From NCBI GenBank assembly GCA_045538175.1, contig JAZSQZ010000069.1, positions 1 through 5,669 of the forward strand: a DNA stretch of 5,669 nt. Reading direction: 5' to 3'. The position numbers were made by a program, and so were the translations under genes. The number at the start of each line of letters is the position of its first letter. Position 1 is the stretch's first letter. Below are positions 1 to 4,787 of this stretch, one piece after another. The notes under the pieces were generated by a model. That model was not told the origin of the DNA, made no database searches, and was given only the letters and a program-made list of their open reading frames with translations. The stretch is from JAZSQZ01 sp045538175 (GTDB taxonomy: Bacteria > Bacillota > Clostridia > Christensenellales > UBA1242).

Positions 1-378
1 AGAACCAATCAATTTTTGAACATAGTCTTCAGTCTGGCACATAATACGCTTAATTTCCTTTATATATCGGAACCAGCGCAGAATATTTTCATAAGAATAT
101 TCTGTATAAGTTTTAGTTGAACTAAGTCTTTTGAACTCATCATAATAACCAGTTGTAGCCGTAACATTACAAATAATAGTAAATTCTTCTTTTTCTTTTC
201 TCTGTTTCAGTGTCAAAGTAATGTGGTTCAAGTTTGTGTATTCACTGCACAAACAAATTTCATTATAACCACCCCAGGAATACCCTTCCTGCCTAAAAGT
301 ACTCGGCACATTTAATTTGTACTGTTTAATTTCTTCAATATGACTATTCAAATCCACAGCAATATCGTCAATATTCAT
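1..378 (-). CDS. Unknown phage protein, C-terminus cut by window edge
   Basis: I do not recognise this protein. The frame is open from ATG at 378 to the window edge, giving 126 residues (start MNIDDIAVDL) with no stop, so the C-terminus is missing. The start is supported by AAGGAGATAG a few bases upstream and by an 11-base overlap with the end of the DUF4258-like gene, the usual junction style here. The sequence looks like a soluble mixed alpha/beta protein: a helical N-terminus, a strand-rich middle (NHITLTLKQR, then EEFTIICNVTATTGYY) and a Tyr/Arg/Lys-rich helical end (NILRWFRYIKEIKR). No signal peptide or membrane segment is seen. It is the last visible gene of the leftward operon. Coding status is well supported; function is unknown. 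Confidence 0.85.
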   Translation of the reverse strand, partial: MNIDDIAVDLNSHIEEIKQYKLNVPSTFRQEGYSWGGYNEICLCSEYTNLNHITLTLKQRKEKEEFTIICNVTATTGYYDEFKRLSSTKTYTEYSYENILRWFRYIKEIKRIMCQTEDYVQKLIGS

Positions 379-898
379 CTTCTATCTCCTTGTAAGGTCT
401 AAGTTTTTTCGCAAGTTTCTTCTTTTGTTTTACTTCATCGCGGCACTTACCTTCAATCTTACGAGAATAACGATTATTCATACCTTTTTTAACAACATCA
501 GCAACAACTTTTTCCTTCAAAAATGTTTTACTTGTTTGGTAAACCGTTTTTACAACTTTATCTTTTTTGTTTAAGATTACAGTCAATGGAAGCAAATATG
601 TAATTGCTTTAATATCTGCATTACTCATTTGGGCAAATTCTGACTCAGGAATTTCAGTAATATGCAAAATTACGCCTTCGGGAGTTTCTTCGCCATATTT
701 TAGTGCCATATTAATCTCAGAATATGAAATCTTGCGTTCTTTCATACGTTGCTGAGTGTGTTCTGTAATAGTATAGTGGTGATAGTTTCGGTCAAGAACT
801 GCCGGCTCTGGAGCAGGACTTTTAATCTTTAGGGGTTTTAATTCAATTTGAACCAGTTCCGCTTGTGGATATATCCAATTTATCAGTTTTTGAAACAT
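368..898 (-). CDS. DUF4258-like protein with basic C-terminal tail
   Basis: A 176-residue protein. Residues about 40-122 resemble the DUF4258 family: a His followed by an RMxxR helix (HTQQRMKERKIS, with H47, R51 and R55), then a helix EINMALKYG, then beta strands ending in a TVY signature (VVKTVYQ, residues 116-121) that follows a hydrophobic strand (LLPLTVILN). DUF4258 proteins are small and poorly characterised; some resemble RelE/barnase-type RNases in layout, but activity has not been shown for this one. The N-terminal 35 residues are Pro-rich. The tail (about 130-170) is strongly basic, which fits nucleic-acid binding. ATG at 898 follows GGAG at 5-base spacing. The gene overlaps its upstream neighbour by 56 bases and the downstream gene by 11, so translational coupling is likely. 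No antitoxin-like partner is obvious, so a toxin call would be premature. Confidence 0.8.
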   Translation of the reverse strand: MFQKLINWIYPQAELVQIELKPLKIKSPAPEPAVLDRNYHHYTITEHTQQRMKERKISYSEINMALKYGEETPEGVILHITEIPESEFAQMSNADIKAITYLLPLTVILNKKDKVVKTVYQTSKTFLKEKVVADVVKKGMNNRYSRKIEGKCRDEVKQKKKLAKKLRPYKEIEDEY

Positions 899-1139
899 TA
901 TCTCTCCATTTTACATAAGTTTGTAATACTTCATTCGTTAAATCACTAACGGCACGATATTCAGCAGAAAGTGATAATCTATCCTTTCGCAAGGATAGAT
1001 ATTTCAGATAACCATAACATTCATTTATTCGGCGCTTATGCCATTCCTTCTCAAGTTCATACTGACTTTTATGCTCAGTTGTCCTGAGCATTTTATAGTT
1101 TTTAATGCGGGCAATAAATTTATTTACTTCGTCCAGCAT
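843..1139 (-). CDS. Small basic helical protein, unknown function
   Basis: A 98-residue protein if it starts at ATG 1139 (MLDEVNKFIARIKNYK), with stop TGA at 843. It is almost entirely charged and helical, with several Tyr/Arg/Lys clusters (ELEKEWHKRRINECYGYLKY) and a Ser/Thr/Gly-rich tail. No family is recognised. The frame stays open back to a TTG at 1196, which would add 19 residues, but that stretch is occupied by a better-supported small gene in another frame (1120-1269) and TTG has no Shine-Dalgarno, so I prefer ATG 1139, which overlaps the small gene by 20 bases. The site ahead of ATG 1139 (AGAAAG) is weak, so coupling to the upstream gene is likely. The end overlaps the DUF4258-like gene by 56 bases, the largest overlap among the intact genes. 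Confidence 0.75.
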   Translation of the reverse strand: MLDEVNKFIARIKNYKMLRTTEHKSQYELEKEWHKRRINECYGYLKYLSLRKDRLSLSAEYRAVSDLTNEVLQTYVKWRDNVSKTDKLDISTSGTGSN

Positions 1140-1269
1140 TCTTTCTAATCTTTTCAAGCCAGTGATTATGTTTGAGAAGGTCCTTTTGTAGTTCAAACAA
1201 AGCTTTATTTTCGTGAACTACAACTGCCACAACTAATCCTACGCCCAATAACTTAAGCAACTTTTTCAT
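1120..1269 (-). CDS. 49-residue membrane protein with helical cytoplasmic tail
   Basis: A small gene read directly from the minus strand: ATG at 1269, TAA at 1120. The product begins MKKLLKLLGVGLVVAVVV, a basic N-terminus followed by one hydrophobic helix (residues about 4-18), then an amphipathic charged segment (NKALFELQKDLLKHNHWLEK) and a basic end (GRSK). This fits a single-pass or membrane-anchored peptide; there is no lipobox Cys. AAAGGA lies 6 bases before the ATG. It overlaps the NTPase gene upstream by 17 bases and the next gene by 20, so it sits in the operon as a coupled cistron. Phage small membrane proteins include holin accessories, inhibitors and superinfection-exclusion factors, but nothing here selects one. 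Confidence 0.7.
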   Translation of the reverse strand: MKKLLKLLGVGLVVAVVVHENKALFELQKDLLKHNHWLEKIRKNAGRSK

Positions 1270-1787
1270 TTTTTATCCTTTCTAATATTTTGTCAATAAG
1301 TTCATTATAGCCTTCAATGTCACCATTGTAAGTTTCATAAGTCATATCATTATCAGTCAACATTGTTTTTATAGTCTGGTCAATGATTTTAGCTTCTTCT
1401 TCAGTTTGATTTCTACCACTTGGATTATAAGGTTTTACTCTCTTAATAAAAGCATTTATTTTATTTGTAAACTTCTTATCTTCGTGAATACAAATCTTTT
1501 TAAGCATTTCATCGTCAGTATATTGTGAACCAAGTGCAATAGGTGAATCTGTAACAATCACATCTACCTTACCATAAACACGAGTCATTCTCCAAACTTG
1601 TTTACCAGTAATATAAATTTGACAGTTCAATTCTTCTTTCGCACCTTCCCAAGTTTTGTCTTTAGCATACTCAGTAACATATTCACAATTTATTCCTGCC
1701 ATTTTAAGTTTGGCAAAAATATATGCTGCACCAGTGCTTTTTCCACTACCAGGTCCGACCATACAAATTAACTACTAATGTTTGCAT
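1253..1787 (-). CDS. P-loop nucleotide kinase-like NTPase, frameshifted in Walker A
   Basis: This resembles the phage P-loop kinase/NadR-like (AAA_28) family. The intact product would be about 177 residues: beta1 plus Walker A (LVVNLYG then GPGSGKST, residues 4-18), a TEYAKD motif (39-43), a hydrophobic strand ending in TDSP (VDVIVTDSP, 74-82) as the Walker B-like site, and a lid/LID-helix segment with GRNQTEEEA (124-132). The family binds ATP and usually phosphorylates a nucleotide or nucleoside; the substrate here is not known. The gene starts at ATG 1787 (GGAG 5 bases upstream, 13-base overlap with the preceding gene) but hits TAG after 13 codons, because one extra base (g1757 or its neighbour a1758) breaks the frame. 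The remaining open frame from ATG 1762 lacks beta1 and has Val at the first Walker A glycine. It may be an assembly error or a dead gene. Confidence 0.8.
1276..1281 (-). promoter_or_regulatory. Ribosome binding site of the 49-residue membrane protein
   Basis: AAAGGA on the minus strand, 6 bases before ATG 1269. It lies inside the 3' end of the NTPase gene and is the main evidence that the short ORF 1120-1269 is translated in its own right. Confidence 0.6.
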
Positions 1788-2113
1788 CCTTTCTCCATAA
1801 CAAACTCAAGTTGGTTCATTAATAAATGTTCTTCCGACTGACCAACTCTTTTCAATCGGAAGTTATAATTTTTTGCTTCGGCAACAATCACATTAAGTAT
1901 TCTACTGATAAATTCGTTGTACATATCAGGAATAAAATACTTAGTGTTCTTCAATGCACTTTCAATCTTCTTTAACGAAATAGGAAGGATTTTGTTTTCA
2001 AACATTATCCTTTCTAAGTTCGCACCCTTCTCGTTGGTAACTGCCAACACGTTCGCCTGGAATGATACTTGGCCCGTTTCCTCTATATTCAATTTGGTTT
2101 CTATTACTATCAT
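1775..2113 (-). CDS. Unknown 112-residue protein
   Basis: Not recognised. ATG at 2113 is preceded by GGAAAGGAT, a good ribosome binding site. The product has a strand-rich N-terminus (MIVIETKLNIEETGQVSFQA), a central acidic-to-basic helical part (LPISLKKIESALKN) and a C-terminal amphipathic helix (FISRILNVIVAEAKNYNFR), with no membrane segment or known motif. It ends in two tandem TAG codons at 1775 and overlaps the true NTPase start by 13 bases, consistent with coupled translation. It also lies in the same frame as the downstream NTPase ORF, so a read-through of the TAGs would give a fusion, but the family-like NTPase N-terminus lies in a different frame, so I treat the two as separate genes. 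Confidence 0.75.
   Translation of the reverse strand: MIVIETKLNIEETGQVSFQANVLAVTNEKGANLERIMFENKILPISLKKIESALKNTKYFIPDMYNEFISRILNVIVAEAKNYNFRLKRVGQSEEHLLMNQLEFVMEKGCKH
1793..1796 (-). promoter_or_regulatory. Ribosome binding site that sets the NTPase start at 1787
   Basis: GGAG on the minus strand, 5 bases before ATG 1787. The shorter in-frame ATG at 1762 has no Shine-Dalgarno (it is preceded by TTAATTTGT), so this site supports the frameshift reading of the NTPase rather than a genuine internal start. Confidence 0.65.
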
Positions 2114-2291
2114 CTATCCTTTCCTGCGTAGTCAAAGATATTACTTCCAAATGAATTTGGTCAAATATCTTTGCCTTCAACCGCACATTGGTAGCGGAAA
2201 GTTCTTCGTGTGTAAAGTCATTCTACATTACAGCCGTAAAAACTTCCGTACCAACCTTAAATTTTAGTGTATGTATATACTTACTAAACAT
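1998..2291 (-). pseudogene. Interrupted gene with in-frame TAG at codon 23
   Basis: ATG 2291 overlaps the stop of the previous gene in a TAATG junction, so translation should start here. The frame reads MFSKYIHTLKFKVGTEVFTA, then Val-Met, then TAG (2225-2223), and then continues in the same frame with coding-like sequence (NDFTHEELSATNVRLKAK, IFDQIHLEVIS). Protein-like sequence on both sides in one frame suggests a single-base change (for example CAG or AAG to TAG) rather than an indel. The frame stays open to TGA at 1998, 116 bases into the next gene, which is a longer overlap than elsewhere. Another frame ends in an ATGA junction at 2110, so a second lesion near the 3' end is possible and the true end is uncertain. 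Family unknown. Confidence 0.55.
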
Positions 2292-2452
2292 TACACCACC
2301 ATCAAGCGGTCAATATACTTGCGAAGTTCCTTTTCGGACTTGCCAGTCTTGGATGCGACTTCCTTGATGTGTTCCATCAGGTAGTCCTTCAATTCGTCTG
2401 CTACCTTTTCTTCAGCAGAAAGTACAGAAGTGATATCTTCAAAATTAGGCAT
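2291..2452 (-). CDS. 53-residue acidic helical protein
   Basis: A short gene read from the minus strand: ATG 2452 with AGGAG 7 bases upstream, TAA at 2291. The product (MPNFEDITSVLSAEEKVADE, then a Lys/Glu-rich helix with KTGKSEKELRKYIDRL) is predicted to be all-helical with two helices, soluble, and without Cys or Trp. No family recognised; the last part looks like a small helix-turn-helix-sized unit but is too short to call. Base use stands out: about 43 percent G+C by hand count (69 of 162), all seven Lys codons are AAG, and several C-ending codons are present (GAC, TCC, CGC, GTC), unlike the AAA/ATA-rich neighbours. That suggests selection for high expression or a different origin. It is coupled to the next gene by TAATG. 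Confidence 0.75.
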   Translation of the reverse strand: MPNFEDITSVLSAEEKVADELKDYLMEHIKEVASKTGKSEKELRKYIDRLMVV

Positions 2453-2459
2453 AGTTTTT

Positions 2460-2464
2460 CTCCT
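2460..2464 (-). promoter_or_regulatory. Ribosome binding site of the 53-residue protein
   Basis: AGGAG on the minus strand, 7 bases before ATG 2452 and just past the restored stop (2468) of paralogue B. It supports both the small gene and the corrected end of B. Confidence 0.6.
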
Positions 2465-2467
2465 ATA

Positions 2468-2958
2468 TTATTGTTGTGTAGATAAATTATTGTCAGATGC
2501 AATTTCCGCAAACTTCGGAACATTCTTCAAATGTTTGCCATACAAGTCTATGAAGTTACAAAAATTCTGCAAATGGTTGAAACAGTTTTCAATAGCTTGC
2601 TGGAAAGATTCTTGAGTGTGTCTTTCGTTTCCTCAATACTCCAGTAACTTATATTAGGATACATCCACCAGTTAATTTCAGTCAAAACATCCCAATTTTT
2701 GTTACAGTTCGGAGGTGAAATTACCATTAGAGCTTTTTTCTTACCACCCAGCATGCAATTCACACCAAACACCTTAGTGTCGCTTTTCAATCCCAAATAA
2801 TAACAAGTTTTCTTGAAATCGTCAGGAAATTCTTCTACAATGTAAGAGAAGTTAAGCCAGCCATTAGAAATGTTATACCTTTTTTCCAAAAAGTCAATCA
2901 TCTTTTGGATCTGACCATAAATTCCAACTTTAAAAAATTTCTTTGCAGTTTCCATCAT
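2468..2958 (-). CDS. Paralogue B of a tandem pair, frameshifted near C-terminus
   Basis: The first part reads MMETAKKFFKVGIYGQIQKM through to NWWMYPNISYWSIEE (residue 110). It is clearly homologous to the adjacent gene A: VGIYGQIQKMIDFLE matches MGVYSQLAKIETLIE, VFGVNCMLGGKKK matches FFGVNCAIGENKD, and NKNWDVL matches NKDWTDL. The apparent ORF ends at TAG 2548, but its last 25 or so residues do not fit A. In another frame from about 2620 the sequence reads QQAIENCFNHLQNFCNFIDL and continues to TAA at 2468, which aligns with VDECYKKLQKFFMFMNIYL of A. So the natural gene is about 162 residues and a frameshift lies between 2632 and about 2600; the (AC)3 run at 2616-2621 is a candidate slip site. 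The start overlaps the end of A by ATGA. Function unknown. Confidence 0.75.
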
Positions 2959-3419
2959 ATACTATCCAGTGAGCTTTGAATTTCATCATATTCAATGTTT
3001 ACAACCTTCACCATTTCTTCACGCTTTTTCAAATAAATGTTCATAAACATAAAGAACTTTTGAAGTTTCTTGTAACATTCATCTACATACTTACGGTTCT
3101 TTTCTGGGTCACTTCTTTCAAGGTCCCAATAAGTTCGCCAATAACGGTCAACATCTTTGTAAAGCAAATCAGTCCAATCTTTATTCTCTTTACCGAACGA
3201 AATACAAATTAAATCGTGTCTATCCTTATTTTCACCAATAGCACAATTCACACCAAAGAATGGAGCATCTTTCGTATAACCAAACTGTATCAAAGCGTCA
3301 AACATTTGTTTTGGAAGTCGCTCAATGGAAATCCAACCACAAGTCCAAGACCAGCTTTTAATATCAGTATTGGCTTCAATCAAAGTTTCAATTTTAGCAA
3401 GTTGTGAATAAACGCCCAT
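2955..3419 (-). CDS. Paralogue A of a tandem pair, unknown function
   Basis: A 154-residue soluble protein starting MGVYSQLAKI. The frame is open further upstream (an ATG at 3509), but that would add 30 residues that overlap the coiled-coil gene and have no match in paralogue B; AAAGGA sits 8 bases before ATG 3419, so I use this start. It is rich in aromatic residues (WSWTCGWI at 23-30, DRYWRTYWDL at 91-100), with a central GVNCAIGENK motif (57-65) shared with B and a helical C-terminal half (YVDECYKKLQKFF, then KKREEMVKV). No catalytic motif is recognised; the conserved Cys59 in GVNC is the best candidate for a functional or structural residue. The gene follows the coiled-coil protein by one base and ends in ATGA overlap with B, so the three are co-translated. 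Confidence 0.8.
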   Translation of the reverse strand: MGVYSQLAKIETLIEANTDIKSWSWTCGWISIERLPKQMFDALIQFGYTKDAPFFGVNCAIGENKDRHDLICISFGKENKDWTDLLYKDVDRYWRTYWDLERSDPEKNRKYVDECYKKLQKFFMFMNIYLKKREEMVKVVNIEYDEIQSSLDSI

Positions 3420-3420
3420 A

Positions 3421-3612
3421 TTAAATATCCTTTGTATTGATTTTATTGGGTGAAGTAAGTAAAACATTTTTTGATTTTTCCTTTGCCAGTTCAGCTTCAA
3501 GTTCAACAATCTTCGCTTTTAATTGTTCAATCTCAGTATCACGCGGGTCTGGTTTTGCCTGAATTGGATAATCCAAATATGGAGGCCAATCCTTAACTTT
3601 CGTCTCCTTCAT
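3421..3612 (-). CDS. 63-residue coiled-coil protein
   Basis: The N-terminus is Pro/Trp-rich (KDWPPYLDYPIQAKPDP) and presumably extended. Residues 26-48 form a clear heptad stretch (TEIEQLKAKIVELEAELAKE, with I/L at a and d positions), which predicts a short parallel coiled coil, so the protein is likely a dimer or trimer or binds a helical partner. The C-terminal 15 residues are polar. ATG 3612 overlaps the end of the membrane protein gene by 20 bases, with AAAAGGG upstream as ribosome binding site. The pairing with a two-helix membrane protein recalls membrane/coiled-coil pairs in phage genomes, but the fit to any lysis or spanin family is not good enough to call. Confidence 0.75.
   Translation of the reverse strand: MKETKVKDWPPYLDYPIQAKPDPRDTEIEQLKAKIVELEAELAKEKSKNVLLTSPNKINTKDI
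3428..3433 (-). promoter_or_regulatory. Ribosome binding site that decides the start of paralogue A
   Basis: AAAGGA on the minus strand, 8 bases before ATG 3419, inside the last codons of the coiled-coil gene. It favours ATG 3419 over the in-frame ATG at 3509, which lies deep inside the upstream gene. Confidence 0.6.
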
Positions 3613-3856
3613 TGTCTTTACCCTTTTCTTTCAATTCCTGTTCCAGCTTCGGAAGCGTTACTCTGCAAAAGTTTATAATCAACGGAGCAAAATCCATTAC
3701 GATTGTATGAACAAATGAGTACAGCCACATAAAAATTGCCAGAATGGTTAAAGCACCCATAGCAATCGTATATTCGTTGCCTTCCTTGAACATACTAACT
3801 GTCTGCAATCCAAAGAAAGCAATCACAAATGACCAGACTATTATCCAAAATCTCAT
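3593..3856 (-). CDS. Small two-helix inner-membrane protein
   Basis: An 87-residue protein with two predicted transmembrane helices: residues 3-20 (FWIIVWSFVIAFFGLQTV) and about 30-53 (YTIAMGALTILAIFMWLYSF), joined by a short charged loop (FKEGNEY). A hydrophobic stretch at 56-64 may extend the membrane contact. The C-terminus is a charged tail (KLEQELKEKGKDNEGDES), probably cytoplasmic if both ends face in. Size and topology would fit a class II holin (two helices, charged tail), but no endolysin is next to it, so holin is only one possibility; an anti-host membrane effector is another. It is the first gene after the 3877-3905 promoter, and ATG 3856 has AAGGAG upstream. Confidence 0.8.
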   Translation of the reverse strand: MRFWIIVWSFVIAFFGLQTVSMFKEGNEYTIAMGALTILAIFMWLYSFVHTIVMDFAPLIINFCRVTLPKLEQELKEKGKDNEGDES

Positions 3857-3876
3857 AGATTTATCTCCTTAGTAAC

Positions 3877-3905
3877 AATATAGTAAATTGTTTTGATTTT
3901 TTCAA
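3877..3905 (-). promoter_or_regulatory. Sigma70-like promoter (TTGAAA, 17 bp, TATATT)
   Basis: On the minus strand the -35 TTGAAA is at 3905-3900 and the -10 TATATT at 3882-3877, with a 17-base spacer. Both hexamers match 5 of 6 consensus bases. Transcription should start near 3870 and leave a very short leader carrying the AAGGAG site of the membrane protein gene. This lies in the only intergenic gap (3857-3938) of the left half and can drive all genes leftward from 3856. Confidence 0.65.
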
Positions 3906-3919
3906 ATGATTTTTTCAAA
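3894..3919 (-). repeat. Perfect 13-bp tandem repeat, two copies, at the promoter
   Basis: The unit TTTGAAAAAATCA (minus strand) occurs twice without mismatch, at 3919-3907 and 3906-3894. The downstream copy supplies the -35 box of the promoter. Two head-to-tail copies at 13-base spacing could be a regulator binding site or an A-tract UP-like element; slippage is also possible in such AT-rich DNA. Confidence 0.75.
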
Positions 3920-3938
3920 CAGAGTTTATTTCAGTTTT

Positions 3939-4460
3939 TTACAAAACCACTTTTGTCAAAGAATGACCAAGATAGCTGTTGAAGATAGTTTCAACCAGTT
4001 CATCAGTAATTTCTTTGTATCGTTCAGGGTGATTTTTCACCATAGCTTCACAATTCTTTCGGATGTCAGCCAATACCTGTTCCTTAGTGCGATAACCAGA
4101 GCAATCCTTGTAATATTCACCGTGAACTTCCACAAAATTAATGACAATTTCTTCAGGAACTTTTTCGCCAGCAACAGGGTCATGCAAATAATTGATTTTC
4201 ACACCAAATCCAAGACTTTCAAGTTCAGATTTTAACTTGTGTGTATCATACAAACTTTCATTGACCTTGAGAACCAAACCATTCTGTTCATTCATCCAAG
4301 CCTTTTGAATACGGAAGTTTATGTTATCCAAATAAGCAAAAATTTCAGCTTCGCGGTCTTTTTCCCGTTCACGAAGAAATGTTTCAGAATTGCGGGAAAG
4401 TTCGTCCTGCAACTGTACCATTGAAAACGGAGAATAATCAGTATAATTGATGGTCTTCAT
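3939..4460 (-). CDS. Tandem paralogue 3, with C-terminal extension
   Basis: A 173-residue protein starting MKTINYTDYSPF. An in-frame ATG at 4484 would add 8 residues but lies inside the upstream gene; AAGGAG is 7 bases before ATG 4460. Residues about 15-115 are homologous to the two upstream genes: an acidic/basic helix (REREKDREAEIFAYLDNI), LYDTHKLKSELESLGFGV, and a strand motif GEKVPEEIVINF. Unlike the other two it carries about 60 extra residues (VEVHGEYYKDCSGY, a helical KEQVLADIRKNC, NHPERYKEITDELVE), which look like a second helical domain. Function not recognised; no catalytic residues stand out. It is the last gene of the right operon, one base after paralogue 2. Confidence 0.8.
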   Translation of the reverse strand: MKTINYTDYSPFSMVQLQDELSRNSETFLREREKDREAEIFAYLDNINFRIQKAWMNEQNGLVLKVNESLYDTHKLKSELESLGFGVKINYLHDPVAGEKVPEEIVINFVEVHGEYYKDCSGYRTKEQVLADIRKNCEAMVKNHPERYKEITDELVETIFNSYLGHSLTKVVL

Positions 4461-4461
4461 T

Positions 4462-4776
4462 TTAATTCTCCTTATTGAAAACAACAGTCATTCGCACAGG
4501 AACCTTCTGCATTAGATAACTGTCAATTTCACGATGAAGTTCAATGTTATATCCAAGTTCCTTCAAATCCTTTTTCAACTGATAAGAATCATAAAGGTTA
4601 TGGTTAAGTTCAATGTAAACACGACTCATACCATTTTCATAACCTCTATGAATTTTATCAGAAATGTTCTCCAAATATGAAGCCACTCGGTGTTCACGCT
4701 TTTCTTCTTCAGTTTCAATGTGAACAGTTTTCTTAAGTTCATCAAAAGTGGTTGCGTAAGCCTTAATAGAAGCCAT
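4462..4776 (-). CDS. Tandem paralogue 2, unknown function
   Basis: A 104-residue protein of exactly the same length as paralogue 1. Shared features are DELKKTV at residues 12-18 (DELKTKV in paralogue 1), an acidic-then-basic helix (ETEEEKREHRVASYLENI), IELNHNLYDSYQL, the best-conserved block KKDLKELGYNIE, and a C-terminal strand KVPVRMTVVFN. The order helix, strand, helix (KDLKELGY), strand, strand suggests a compact alpha/beta domain. No Cys, signal peptide or membrane segment. ATG 4776 has AAGGA 9 bases upstream and lies 11 bases after paralogue 1. Not recognised as any named family. Confidence 0.85.
   Translation of the reverse strand: MASIKAYATTFDELKKTVHIETEEEKREHRVASYLENISDKIHRGYENGMSRVYIELNHNLYDSYQLKKDLKELGYNIELHREIDSYLMQKVPVRMTVVFNKEN
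4468..4473 (-). promoter_or_regulatory. Ribosome binding site that decides the start of paralogue 3
   Basis: AAGGAG on the minus strand, 7 bases before ATG 4460, within the last codons of paralogue 2. It selects ATG 4460 over the in-frame ATG at 4484. Confidence 0.65.
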
Positions 4777-4787
4777 TGTGATTTTCC

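Noticed and set aside
843..1196. TTG 1196 as start of the 843 gene
   Set aside because: No Shine-Dalgarno precedes it, and the added stretch overlaps a better-supported small gene in another frame; ATG 1139 preferred.
1998..2186. ORF of 62 codons starting from GTG 2186 as an independent gene
   Set aside because: No SD precedes the GTG, and the sequence is better explained as the downstream half of the gene starting at 2291 that is interrupted by TAG; its last third only shadows the next gene.
1775..2225. Genome-wide TAG recoding (TAG read as Gln) to explain the internal TAG at 2223-2225 and the TAGTAG at the end of 1775-2113
   Set aside because: No other supported gene in the window contains an internal TAG, although Gln codons are common, and the NTPase N-terminus lies in another frame than a read-through would give.
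3421..3856. Holin/spanin-type lysis pair (two-helix membrane protein plus coiled coil)
   Set aside because: Topology alone is suggestive, but there is no endolysin nearby and the coiled-coil protein has no signal or membrane anchor, so no lysis call is made.
3939..3957. ACAAAA-GTGG-TTTTGT hairpin at the end of paralogue 3 as a terminator
   Set aside because: The stem is only six A/T-rich pairs, lies inside the coding end, and is followed by A rather than T on the transcribed strand.
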